A DNA stretch of 55,897 bases from JBDREC01 sp043820105 [NCBI: Pseudomonadota bacterium] (GTDB lineage: Bacteria > Bdellovibrionota_F > JAHFAK01), in NCBI GenBank assembly GCA_043820105.1, contig JBDREC010000081.1, forward strand, positions 1 through 55,897. The letters run 5' to 3'. The notes under the pieces are model-generated. The model made no database searches. It was not told the origin of the DNA and saw nothing but the letters and a program-made list of their open reading frames with translations. Made by a program: the position numbers and the translations under genes. Within the stretch, counting starts at the first letter, position 1. Every line of letters begins with the position of its first letter. Below are positions 1 to 8,368 of the stretch, piece after piece.

Positions 1-280
1 AAAATTTCGGGAAAGTTTACAAAATTTATTGCCGGCTTTTGAATAATTATTGCTCTAATGAAAAATTCTCATCGATTAACATCTTTTTTTAACTTTTATG
101 CCTATTTATTATGCAGCCAAAATAAAATCGCCTAATTTAGGAAATATAAATATGCTTGTCGTGGAATATTGGGACGAGAACCAACTCTGCTTTTCAATGT
201 TTCATGCTTGCTAATATTGAATTCTGTTTGAATATAAACCAATATGTCCTTGGGATCGATCCTAGGTCTTTTATTGTTTC

Positions 281-502
281 TTGTTGCTGGTTTTTAAAGA
301 AGGCTTGTCACTTTTTAGCGATCACAAAAATATTTTACCAAACGGGATAATTAAGAGTTATTCGGATCAATTTGAATTCATAAATAAGCTTCTTGATTTA
401 GATGTTTCAGAAATATTTACTGAAGATAATTTGAAATATATAAATGAATTTTCAAGAAATAATAGGGAGTATGGGAAAGAAATAAGAAAGGCTTTATCTT
501 AA
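281..502 (+). CDS. Short ORF of unknown function, possibly a gene remnant
   Basis: An ORF of 73 residues starting at a TTG, with the frame closed upstream by a TAG at 263. The product is rich in charged and polar residues (a DLDVSEIF segment, then KYINEFSRNNREYGKEIRK). I recognise no family. It ends 28 bp before a broken sigma-54 activator and could be the 3' end of a decayed upstream gene. No clear ribosome binding site precedes the TTG. Positions 1-280 hold nothing else I can support. Confidence 0.25.
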   Translation: MLLVFKEGLSLFSDHKNILPNGIIKSYSDQFEFINKLLDLDVSEIFTEDNLKYINEFSRNNREYGKEIRKALS

Positions 503-530
503 GCTAAAGACATGGTGAAAAGGAGATTTT

Positions 531-1945
531 ATGTCAGTATTAAGAAATGTATTAATGGTTGATGATGAAAGGATTCTCAGAGAATTTGTTAGTGAAGTCT
601 TGGGTAGCGAATATAATGTAATTGAAGCTAAAAACTATGACACTGGACTTGAAAAATACTTAAACAATAAAATCGATCTAGTTATTCTAGACATTGATTA
701 CAGGGAAGAACTAACAGGCATTGATCTTTTAAATCAAATAAAGCAAAACAATTCTTCAATTCCAGTTATAATGCTATCTGATTTAATGGAAACAGAGAAC
801 ATTGTTGAATCAATAAAACATGGCGCCTATGATTATATTTCAAAAAATCACGAAACTATTGATGAAGAATTACCCTTGAGAGTTCAATCAGCCCTACTAA
901 GAAACTTAAAAGAAAGAAATTATGAATATCTAAAAAGTGAAAAAAGGATAACAATCCAATTATCACGAAGTGCCCTCAAGTATTGCTAGCCCTTGATGAA
1001 ATTAAAGAAATCGAAGACATGAACCTTTTGATCATTGGCGAAACGGGTGTTGGTAAAACCCCAATAGCTCAATATGCAAACCGTGTAATGACAAATGGAA
1101 CTGATAGACCTTTTGTAAGAATTAACTGCGCTGGAATTTCAAAGGAAAGAATGCAAGATGAAATGTTTGGTCATAAAAAGGGAGCCTATACAGGTGCTGA
1201 GTGTGATAAAAAGGGCCTTGTGGAAATCGCTGATGGTGGTGATTTGTTTTTAGATGAAATTGGGGATTTGCCACTTGATTGCCAAGCAGATCTGCTGATG
1301 TTTCTAGACAGTGATGAATATCGTAGAGTTGGAGAAACAACATTAAGGTGTGCAAAAAACCGAATCATAGCAGCAACGAACAAGGATCTTGATAATGAGG
1401 TAAATGAAGGGCGATTTAGAAAGGATCTTTATTCTCGCCTATCGCAATATCGTGTTTCAATTCCCCCTTTAAGAGAAAGAAAAGAGGACATTCTTCCTAT
1501 CATGGAATATTATATTAATAAATATGCAGGCTTTAATAAGCCATATTCAGATGAAGTAAAAAAAGCCTACCTTGAAAATGATTTTTGTGAAGGAAATGTT
1601 CGTGAGCTTAAGGATTCTGTAAAATAGCTTTGTATCAAGGCAAAGAAAAATGTGCAGATTGAGAAAGATCATTTGAATCTTTCGGTTCAGCAACTTTTTA
1701 ATAGACCAAATAATTCAGGATCTAACAATGTTTCCTTTGATAAAAATAATATTATATCTGAAGGTCTTTATAACTATCTTGAAAAATTAGAAAAGAAGGT
1801 CTATTTAAGTCTAGTTTCAGGAGAAAGTGATATTGTTGAATTATCAAAACGCTTAGGTGTCCCTAAATCATCATTTTATAAGAAACTAAAAACATTGAAT
1901 ATAACATTGAATAAAAAGTTTGAACCTAATGACATTTTAACATAA
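531..1945 (+). pseudogene. NtrC-family sigma-54 activator, broken by three A-run indels
   Basis: The parts of an NtrC-type regulator appear in order but in shifting frames. Residues 1-120 of the first piece are a receiver (DD near 11, phosphoacceptor in VILDID, Lys in YISK). A second piece from about 941 has Walker A GETGVGKT, the sigma-54 contact loop GAYTGA and Walker B LFLDEIGD. The last piece (1652-1945) is a Fis-type helix-turn-helix. Adding one A in the run at 939-946 joins the receiver to the ATPase. One A more at 1621-1624 and one fewer at 1646-1650 read through the TAG at 1625 and give a normal linker into the HTH. A good SD (AAGGAG) precedes the ATG at 531. Either a decayed gene or homopolymer errors in the assembly. 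Confidence 0.85.
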
Positions 1946-1973
1946 TTAAATTTAAACTTGGATAGAAAAGTTT

Positions 1974-2240
1974 ATGATTAATGGTATAAACAAAAAAAGG
2001 TTAATTAATACCTTTTTTAATATGGTTAGAATAGACAGCGAGTCTGGTAATGAAGAAAAGTTTATGCTCTTTATCAAAGAGCTTTATGAAAAACTTGGAT
2101 ACTTAAAATATGGAAAAATATTTTCCTGCAATCGGGATTTTGCATTTTTCAAAGGTTTTAATTCCAAAATCAAATGCACACACACAAAAACAATAATGGG
2201 AGGTGATGATATTTGTGATTTTAAGTTGGATAAAAAGTAG
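1974..2240 (+). pseudogene. Remnant of a PepT-like M20 peptidase
   Basis: The first 36 residues match the start of peptidase T-like M20 enzymes (RLINTFFNMVRIDSESGNEE). After a stretch with no resemblance, TIMGGDD recalls the metal-site motif (ILGADDKAG) that normally lies about 100 residues later. At 88 residues against about 400 for the family, the catalytic domain is missing. This looks like an internally deleted and truncated copy, next to another broken gene. The frame is still open, so an expressed short protein cannot be excluded. Confidence 0.6.
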
Positions 2241-2274
2241 TCTTGTGGCATCTAATCACCTGTAGCTACTTTTT
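2232..2274 (+). terminator. Hairpin with T-run after the PepT remnant
   Basis: AAAAAGTAG (2232-2240, containing the stop codon of the remnant) pairs with CTACTTTTT (2266-2274) around a 25-nt loop. The large loop and A/T-rich stem make it a moderate candidate. Confidence 0.4.
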
Positions 2275-2301
2275 TGCAACTTATGTAAACATATTTAAAA
2301 G

Positions 2302-2409
2302 CGTGAATATTTTCATGAAAACCAATAAAGTTCACGAAATAGTAGTGAAAAGCGTGAAAATTGGCTTGAAAAATGCTGTTGTTCACGATTATGTTGACAT
2401 AATCATGAA
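2302..2409 (+). promoter_or_regulatory. Operator cluster and sigma-70 promoter of the Fic gene
   Basis: A near-perfect palindrome, TTCACGATTATG (2382-2393), TTGA spacer, CATAATCATGAA (2398-2409), has 12-bp arms with one mismatch. It overlaps a consensus -35 TTGACA (2394-2399). Seventeen bases on is a -10-like TAGATT (2417-2422), which puts the start of transcription at about 2429, the A of the Fic ATG. Further half-sites of the same word lie upstream: CGTGAA at 2302 and 2353, TTCATGAA at 2312, TTCACGAA at 2331 and GTGAA at 2344. The arrangement fits a repressor that binds several sites and occludes the polymerase. Confidence 0.7.
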
Positions 2410-2428
2410 TGTGTGCTAGATTTATTTT

Positions 2429-3301
2429 ATGAGTAAAACACTAAGTATATATAAAAAAATTAATTCTCTTCGGGAAAGATATTATCACGCCTGTGTTGGA
2501 AAAGAATCTTTGATAAATATTATTTCTGAAGCAGAAGTTTCAGAACAGGTTTACAATTCTAATGCAATTGAAAACTCAACTCTTTCTTTTGAAGAAACAG
2601 AAAAGATTCTTTTACAGATTGATCTTGATAGGTTCATAACAGAGCGTGAAATATTTGAAGCAAAAAACCTTGCTAGAGTTGTTGTTTATATAGATAAAAA
2701 ATCCAAAAAACAAGAGTTGAATATTGATGTAATTTTAATGCTTCATAAAATGCTTTTTTCAAATATTCAAGATGATGTTGCTGGTAGATTCAGAAAAGAA
2801 GGTGAATATGTACGTGTTGCGAATCATATTGCTTGCGCTTCTTCCGAGATCACTGATCGTCTTACAAAAATGCTTACAGAATACAATGCAAAGAAGCATA
2901 TAAATATAATTGAAAGAATTGCAAAGCTTCATCTTGTTTTTGAATATATTCATCCTTTTGTAGATGGTAATGGCCGTATTGGAAGGGTTATTAACAATTA
3001 TTTGTTAATAAGAGAAGGCTATATTCCAATTAATATAAAATTTATTGATAGAAAAAAATATTATGAAGCTTTTAATGAATTTGATAGAAATGCCAAGACT
3101 TCTATTATGGAAGAAATTGTAGGAAAAGCATTAACAAACAGCTATCATAAACGATTAGCATATTTAGAAAATAAAAAAATAATTACACTATCTGAGTATT
3201 CAAAAAAACATAAAATTTCTCACTCTAATCTTTTAAATAAGGCAAATCGCCAGACCATTGAAGCATTTTTAGAAAAAAATGTGTGGAAAATAGGGGATTG
3301 A
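2429..3301 (+). CDS. Fic-domain AMP transferase, class II, with C-terminal HTH-like tail
   Basis: Fic proteins transfer AMP (or another nucleotide part) to target proteins. The catalytic motif HPFVDGNGRIGR is complete. Near the N-terminus, SNAIEN fits the inhibitory helix motif [ST]xxxE[GN], whose Glu blocks productive ATP binding in class II enzymes, so this protein is probably self-inhibited. The last 40 residues (LSEYSKKHKISHSNLLNKA, then a VWKIG strand) look like a small helix-turn-helix with a wing. That suggests the protein may bind its own palindromic operator just upstream. There is no SD sequence, and the predicted transcription start coincides with the ATG, so the mRNA is probably leaderless. 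No antitoxin-like gene is adjacent. The length of 290 residues is normal. Confidence 0.85.
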   Translation: MSKTLSIYKKINSLRERYYHACVGKESLINIISEAEVSEQVYNSNAIENSTLSFEETEKILLQIDLDRFITEREIFEAKNLARVVVYIDKKSKKQELNIDVILMLHKMLFSNIQDDVAGRFRKEGEYVRVANHIACASSEITDRLTKMLTEYNAKKHINIIERIAKLHLVFEYIHPFVDGNGRIGRVINNYLLIREGYIPINIKFIDRKKYYEAFNEFDRNAKTSIMEEIVGKALTNSYHKRLAYLENKKIITLSEYSKKHKISHSNLLNKANRQTIEAFLEKNVWKIGD

Positions 3302-3465
3302 TTTAAGAAAGTACAAGACGGATATTTGAAGTTGGTACTATACTCGAAGGGGTATAATCAAGTGCATCAGGAACAGATCATTTATAAGCTTGGAAAATGG
3401 CTTTATATTAAGATAGATTTTCATTTATTGAACTAGAAAATAGATATAATAAATAGAGGAAAAAC

Positions 3466-3494
3466 AAAAAGCCAGTCTAAAAAGACTGGCTTTT
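3466..3494. terminator. Bidirectional intrinsic terminator
   Basis: GCCAGTC (3471-3477) and GACTGGC (3484-3490) form a stem with a 6-nt loop. It is flanked by AAAAA on the left and TTTT on the right, so it can end transcription in both directions. It lies between the Fic gene and the convergent tRNA-Asp gene. The rest of 3302-3465 shows no gene. Confidence 0.8.
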
Positions 3495-3505
3495 ATAGTT
3501 TTTTA

Positions 3506-3580
3506 CGGGAGCGACGAGACTCGAACTCGCGACCTTCGGCGTGACAGGCCGACGTTCTAACCAAACTGAACTACGCCCCC
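3506..3580 (-). tRNA. tRNA-Asp (anticodon GTC)
   Basis: On the minus strand the gene begins GGGGGCGTAG and folds as a cloverleaf. The 7-bp acceptor stem contains one G-U pair, the D arm is GTTCAGTTTGGTTAGAAC, and the anticodon stem is TCGGC/GCCGA around CTGTCAC, so the anticodon is GTC. The T arm contains TTCGAGT. The discriminator base is G. CCA is not encoded. A terminator follows directly. The 3' end faces the decayed region at 1-3.3 kb, as in islands integrated at tRNA genes. Confidence 0.95.
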
Positions 3581-3595
3581 GTTTGGTTGAGCAAG

Positions 3596-3624
3596 TATTT
3601 ATTGATTTTTTTATTACAAGTCAA
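3596..3624 (-). promoter_or_regulatory. Possible promoter of tRNA-Asp
   Basis: On the minus strand TTGACT (3619-3624) is followed after 17 nt by TAAATA (3596-3601). This puts a start a few bases before the tRNA 5' end at 3580. The -10 match is weak. Confidence 0.35.
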
Positions 3625-3733
3625 ATAAAATTTTAAAAAAAACTTTGATATTTTTTTATTTCTTTCCTATCTATTAAAGTGTATATACCAAATATATGGG
3701 AATGCTTATTAATTTTGGGTAGGTGACTTACTT

Positions 3734-5002
3734 ATGGGTCTAGAATTTAATGAAGCTCTTGATAGGATTCTTAGTAATTCTGAAGTTATAGGTACAAATG
3801 AAGTTTCTTTATTTGATCTTTATGAAAAGGCTATTTCAGAGGATTTTTATTCTGATATCGATTATCCTAAACATGATATAGCTACAGTTGATGGTTATGC
3901 TTGCAGGTTTAAGGATGTAAAATGTGTTCTAACCAGGCAGGTTTCAAAACTTAAGCTAGCTACTGTTAAGCATATTGATAACATAGAAGAATATAATCTG
4001 AATAACAAAGAATGTGTTAAGGTTAGGGCAGGGTCTAAGCTTCCTGCTTCTGCAAATGTGGTTATTCCTTTGTCTAGCACAAAGAAAAATGCACTAAATC
4101 AAATTCTTGTGTATAAAGAACATCTTAAAAATGACAATATTAAAAAAAGGGGAGATACTTTAAAAAAGGGTGAATGTGTAATTGAAGCTGGGGAAAATAT
4201 CAATGCTTCTCACATTGGCATTTTTGCACTAACAGGCAAAGCTAAAATTCCGATTTTTAAAAAACCTAAGGTTTCAGTCATTGTAATTGGGGAAGGCTTT
4301 GTTAATAGCGAAATGCATTTTTCCTTTAAGAAAAATAATAATGAATTTTACGATGCAAATGGACCCATGATTTGTTCGCTTTGCAAGCGGCTAGACGCTG
4401 ATGTGGAGTATTTAGGGACTATTAAGCCTGACAAAACAAAAATTAGAGCAAAAATACAAAAAGCACTAAAGGGTGACATTGTTATTACAACTGGATGCCT
4501 AGATAAAGGGATTAATCATTTTACCAAGGAAATCATAAAGGAATTTGTAGGTAAACTTCATGTTGATACAGTAAATATGGTGCCTGGCGGTCAGCTTGTT
4601 TTTGGGAAAACCAATGATAAAATTATTTTTGGTTTACCTGGAAACCCAGCAGCTTCAATGGTGGCGTTTTATGAACTTGTTAGGCCTTCTATTTTAAACT
4701 TAATGGGCAGAAGAGATCTTTTTTTATCAACTGAAACAGCGATATTAGAGAATACTGTAGAAATAGCACCTGGGCGAACTTATTTTTTAAGTGGTGTATT
4801 AAAGCTTGAAGATGATACTTATTATGTTTCAATAAAAAATACCTATGATTTGGATAATATTATTTCATATGTAACAGCTAATTGCCTGGTGCCAATTTCT
4901 CCGAAGGATACCTATATTAAAAAAGGTGAAAAAGTTACAGTACAGAGACTGAAGCCTCAGGCTTGGCATTATTATGATTCAATTACAAGTGGTAAGCGAT
5001 AA
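3734..5002 (+). CDS. MoeA-like molybdopterin molybdenumtransferase, diverged
   Basis: MoeA inserts molybdate into adenylylated molybdopterin. The protein (422 residues) has the family's order: an N-terminal VDGYA motif, a mid-region RAGSKLPASANVVIP, KKRGDTLKKGE, then the MogA-like domain with DANGPMI and GDIVITTG, and FGLPGNPAASMVAFYELVRP near the end, followed by a C-terminal barrel. The usual GGVSxGxxD stretch reads GCLDKGINHF, and the GDELV-type motif reads GEGFV. Activity or substrate may therefore differ from canonical MoeA. No other molybdenum cofactor gene is in the window. Its last codons and TAA stop are encoded inside an AGTGGTA heptamer array. Confidence 0.8.
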   Translation: MGLEFNEALDRILSNSEVIGTNEVSLFDLYEKAISEDFYSDIDYPKHDIATVDGYACRFKDVKCVLTRQVSKLKLATVKHIDNIEEYNLNNKECVKVRAGSKLPASANVVIPLSSTKKNALNQILVYKEHLKNDNIKKRGDTLKKGECVIEAGENINASHIGIFALTGKAKIPIFKKPKVSVIVIGEGFVNSEMHFSFKKNNNEFYDANGPMICSLCKRLDADVEYLGTIKPDKTKIRAKIQKALKGDIVITTGCLDKGINHFTKEIIKEFVGKLHVDTVNMVPGGQLVFGKTNDKIIFGLPGNPAASMVAFYELVRPSILNLMGRRDLFLSTETAILENTVEIAPGRTYFLSGVLKLEDDTYYVSIKNTYDLDNIISYVTANCLVPISPKDTYIKKGEKVTVQRLKPQAWHYYDSITSGKR

Positions 5003-5015
5003 GTGGTAAGTGGTA
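4988..5015 (+). repeat. Heptamer array AGTGGTA x4, overlapping the moeA-like stop
   Basis: Four units of 7 nt in register (AGTGGTA, AGCGATA, AGTGGTA, AGTGGTA). The moeA-like gene ends inside it at 5002. Confidence 0.85.
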
Positions 5016-5054
5016 AGAGATATATTTTTTAAATATAAAAATATAAGGGAAAAA

Positions 5055-6626
5055 ATGCAAATAAAGAAAATTTCATTCCCGGTTTTAATTTTATTAATGC
5101 TTTTTGCTGTTTCCTGTACAAAAAAAGATGAGATGAAAGAGGTGTTTTATTATGCTATGAATGGGGATATTCCTAACCTTGATCCAATATTTGCAACTGA
5201 TATGAATTCCTTAAATGTTGTTTATGACATTTTTGAAGGGCTTACTGCATACAATCCTAAAAATCTTGCTGTAATAGAAGCAGTTGCTTCTAGCTGGGAA
5301 ATTTCAAATGATAAGCGTAAATATACTTTTCACATAAGAAAAGAGGCTAAATGGTCAAATGGAGACGAGCTTACAGCTGAAGATTTTAAAAAATCATGGT
5401 TAAGGGCTATTGATCCAAAGCTAAAAGTTCCTTATGCTTATTATTTACATTATATCAAGAATGCTCGTGAATATAACCAGGGATTAATTACAAATCCTAA
5501 TTTAGTTGGTATTAAAACTGAAGGAAAATTAAAATTAATTGTTGAACTCGCTAAGCCAACTACTTTTTTTTTAGAGCTTACAGCTTTTCCAGTCTTTTTC
5601 CCAGTTCCAATGGATTTAATCAAAAAGCATAAAAACAAATGGACCCTTGCTCATAATATTATTTCTAATGGAGCCTTTAAATTAAGTAAAACCCTTCCTG
5701 TTCCAGGTTTTTTTGCTGAAAAGAATAAGCATTATTATAATGCTAAAGAAGTTTATTTAAAGGGAGTAAAATATTTCGCCCTTCAAAATGGCAAAAAAGC
5801 ATATAAAGATTTCATGGATAATAAGTATCATAAATTAACAATAGTACCACAGATTTTTCATGAAGAAGCTTCTAAGCTTAAGGAGTTTAGGGCAGCCCCA
5901 ATTTCAAGCACGATGTTTTTGCTTTTTAATACAAAGTCAAAGGCTTTGTCTCAAGTTTCAGTTAGGCGCGCTTTGATGCTTGCTATTGATAAAGAATTAA
6001 TTGTTAAGAACGTTTTGAAAAGTAATCAAATGGTGGCTCATTCCTTTGTTCCTCCAATTTTTAAGGATTATACTTCTCCTGCTAATGAAACTTATTCGCC
6101 CAAACGCGCGAAATATCTGTTTAAAAGAGCAGGGTTTTCTCAGGGCAAGAATTTTCCTAAAATAATTATAAACTACACAACTTTGGAAATGAAAAAAGAT
6201 GTTTTAAATATTATAGTAAAAGGCTGGAAAGAGATTTTGGGAATTGATGTGACAATTCAGAATATGACCAGAAAGGAATTTTTTCAAAAGCTTGGTAGCC
6301 TTGATTATGATGTTGCTATGTCTGAATGGTTTGGCGATTATCTTGACCCTTTAGCTTTTCTTGAATTGTTTATCTCAAACAGTGGAAACAATAATACTGG
6401 TTGGGCAAGTTCTATTTTTGATAGTCTTATCTTAACAGCTAATAATCAAATGAGTGATAAGCTAAGAATAAATTTATTGCAACAAGCAGAAGAGCTTTTG
6501 CTAAAAGATGCTCCGATAATTCCACTTTTCCATGGTACAAAAGATTATCTTCTTAAGTCTAATATTAAAGGTGTTTACGATAATCCTATTTTTTATCAGC
6601 CATGCAAATATATAACAATTGAATAA
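5055..6626 (+). CDS. OppA-like peptide-binding lipoprotein, copy 1
   Basis: A solute-binding protein of the peptide/nickel ABC family (SBP_bac_5), expected to be anchored in the periplasm. I chose the ATG at 5055, preceded by AAGGGA, because it gives a clean signal peptide ending in AVSC followed by TKKDE. An upstream GTG at 5010 would add 15 residues. Family hallmarks are NLDPIFATDMNS, the FEGLTAYNP region, SNGDELTAEDFKKSW and RALMLAIDKELIVKN. The length (523 residues) is normal. A homologous gene follows after 11 bp. No permease or ATPase gene is nearby, so the transporter it serves is elsewhere, or the protein acts in sensing. Confidence 0.88.
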   Translation: MQIKKISFPVLILLMLFAVSCTKKDEMKEVFYYAMNGDIPNLDPIFATDMNSLNVVYDIFEGLTAYNPKNLAVIEAVASSWEISNDKRKYTFHIRKEAKWSNGDELTAEDFKKSWLRAIDPKLKVPYAYYLHYIKNAREYNQGLITNPNLVGIKTEGKLKLIVELAKPTTFFLELTAFPVFFPVPMDLIKKHKNKWTLAHNIISNGAFKLSKTLPVPGFFAEKNKHYYNAKEVYLKGVKYFALQNGKKAYKDFMDNKYHKLTIVPQIFHEEASKLKEFRAAPISSTMFLLFNTKSKALSQVSVRRALMLAIDKELIVKNVLKSNQMVAHSFVPPIFKDYTSPANETYSPKRAKYLFKRAGFSQGKNFPKIIINYTTLEMKKDVLNIIVKGWKEILGIDVTIQNMTRKEFFQKLGSLDYDVAMSEWFGDYLDPLAFLELFISNSGNNNTGWASSIFDSLILTANNQMSDKLRINLLQQAEELLLKDAPIIPLFHGTKDYLLKSNIKGVYDNPIFYQPCKYITIE

Positions 6627-6637
6627 ATGGAAAAGGC

Positions 6638-8239
6638 ATGAAATTAAAAAACATTAAACTACACTTCTTAATCCTAATCCAAATCTTAATCACAACTCTT
6701 ATTTTATCTGCATGTACCAAAAAAGAAGAAGAAATTAAAAGTAGCTCTGAAAATATATTTCAATATGGTATGGTTGGTGATGTGCCTGATCTTGATCCAG
6801 CACTTGCGACTGATTTAAATTCTCTTTATGTAATAAATGATATTTTTGAAGGTTTAGTTTCCCTAGATCCCAAGACCTTAGATCCTAAGCCAGCTATTGC
6901 TGAGCATTGGGAAGTGTCAAAGGATAAGAGAGTGTATACTTTTCATTTAAGAAAAAACGCAAGGTTTAGTGATGGAAAATATATTACAGCTCAAGATTTT
7001 AAAGATTCATTATTAAGAGTGCTTGATAGCAAAACAGCCTCTCCATATGCCTATTTCCTTTTTTGTATCAAAAATGCAAAAGAGTATTATAATAATCTAA
7101 TTGCTAATGTTAAACTTTTGGGTATTGATGTCAAAGACACAAATACCTTGGTAATTAGCCTTACAAAACCTATTCCATATTTTTTGCAGCTTCTTTCTTT
7201 TCCTGTTTTTTTTCCAGTTCCAATAGAAGTCATTAATAGGCATCGTGACAGATGGACGAATAAAGAAAATATTGTGACTAGTGGTCCCTTTGTTATTACT
7301 GATAGAGTGTTGAATAGCTATATTTTTACAAAGACAAATAATTTTTATTGGGACAAAGAAAACATAAAAATAAAAGGAGTGAAATACCACACAATTGAAG
7401 ATCTAAATACTGCTTATAAAATGTTTTTAACAGGCAAACTTCACAAATGTACTATGATCCCACAAATGCATGTTGCAGAAGCTGGTAAATTAGCAGAATT
7501 CCGCTCCGCTCCTGTTTTTTCAACAACATTTTTTCGATTTAATACAAATAAAAAACCTTTAAATAATGAAAAAGTTAGAAGAGCATTGTTATTATCAATT
7601 GATAGAGAAAAGCTTGTTAAGTATGTTTTAAGGTCAGCTCAGGTTCCTGCAAAGGCAGTAGTTCCGCCTGTTTTTAGGTCATATAAATCTCAATCAAAAA
7701 GTTTATTTAGGCCAAAGGAAGCTAAAGTTTTGCTTGAAAAGGCAGGTTATAAAAATGGACTAAACTTCCCAAAGATTACTATTTCCTATGCTTCCCAGGA
7801 AGATAAGAAAAAAATTCTTTTAGCCATTAGAGAAATGTGGAAAAATAATTTGAATATTGAAGTTGATATTTTGAACATTGAAAGAAAGACCTTTTTTCAA
7901 AACGAACGCTCTTTGAATTATGATATTTCTTTTAACAATTGGTATGGCGATTATTTTGACCCTCTTTCTTTTTTAGAAGTATGGAAGTCAGATAGTGGCA
8001 ACTCAAGGACAGGCTGGAAAGATAAAAGATACGATGAATTTTTACTTTCGGCCTCAGAACAATTTAATTTTGAGGTGAGAAACCATATGTTAATGGAAGC
8101 TGAAAATTATCTCCTGCGGAGCGCGCCAATTGTGCCGCTTTATCATGATACAAAGGATTACTTGCTAGCAACAAATATTAAGGGTATTTATGATAATCCA
8201 TTGTATTATCAGCCAGTAAAGTATATTGAGATACAATAG
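6638..8239 (+). CDS. OppA-like peptide-binding lipoprotein, copy 2
   Basis: A paralogue of the preceding gene with the same domain order: signal peptide with lipobox LSAC followed by TKKEEE, DLDPALATDLNS, FSDGKYITAQDFKDS, RRALLLSIDREKLVKY, and C-terminal NPLYYQPVKYIEI, which parallels NPIFYQPCKYITI in copy 1. The two proteins are similar along their whole length, pointing to tandem duplication and later divergence, perhaps with different peptide preference. SD-like GGAAAAGG precedes the ATG. A heptamer inverted repeat begins 6 bp after the stop. Confidence 0.88.
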   Translation: MKLKNIKLHFLILIQILITTLILSACTKKEEEIKSSSENIFQYGMVGDVPDLDPALATDLNSLYVINDIFEGLVSLDPKTLDPKPAIAEHWEVSKDKRVYTFHLRKNARFSDGKYITAQDFKDSLLRVLDSKTASPYAYFLFCIKNAKEYYNNLIANVKLLGIDVKDTNTLVISLTKPIPYFLQLLSFPVFFPVPIEVINRHRDRWTNKENIVTSGPFVITDRVLNSYIFTKTNNFYWDKENIKIKGVKYHTIEDLNTAYKMFLTGKLHKCTMIPQMHVAEAGKLAEFRSAPVFSTTFFRFNTNKKPLNNEKVRRALLLSIDREKLVKYVLRSAQVPAKAVVPPVFRSYKSQSKSLFRPKEAKVLLEKAGYKNGLNFPKITISYASQEDKKKILLAIREMWKNNLNIEVDILNIERKTFFQNERSLNYDISFNNWYGDYFDPLSFLEVWKSDSGNSRTGWKDKRYDEFLLSASEQFNFEVRNHMLMEAENYLLRSAPIVPLYHDTKDYLLATNIKGIYDNPLYYQPVKYIEIQ

Positions 8240-8245
8240 TTATCG

Positions 8246-8348
8246 TTGAGAATTGAAAATTGATTGTTGATTATTGAAAAATTTTGATTAATTTGAATGG
8301 TTTGAAAATAATCAATAATAAACAATCAATTTTCAATTCTCAATTTAT
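8246..8348 (+). repeat. Inverted heptamer arrays forming a ~30 bp hairpin
   Basis: The left arm at 8246-8275 (7-nt units such as GAAAATT, GATTGTT, GATTATT) is matched by its reverse complement at 8314-8343. Units there and just before run AATAATC, AATAATA, AACAATC, AATTTTC, AATTCTC in register from 8307. There is no T-run, so this is not a standard terminator. Confidence 0.9.
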
Positions 8349-8368
8349 GAGAAGAAAAAGGAAAAAAT

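Noticed and set aside
156-350. 64-codon ORF near the left end
   Set aside because: No SD, no recognisable family, and it overlaps a better frame.
1625-1627. TAG in the sigma-54 activator as a recoded stop
   Set aside because: Readthrough alone would give an unrelated linker (LCIKAKKN). Two compensating A-run indels give the normal linker instead.
8246-8343. Inverted heptamer hairpin as an intrinsic terminator
   Set aside because: The stem is AT-rich and there is no T-run after it.
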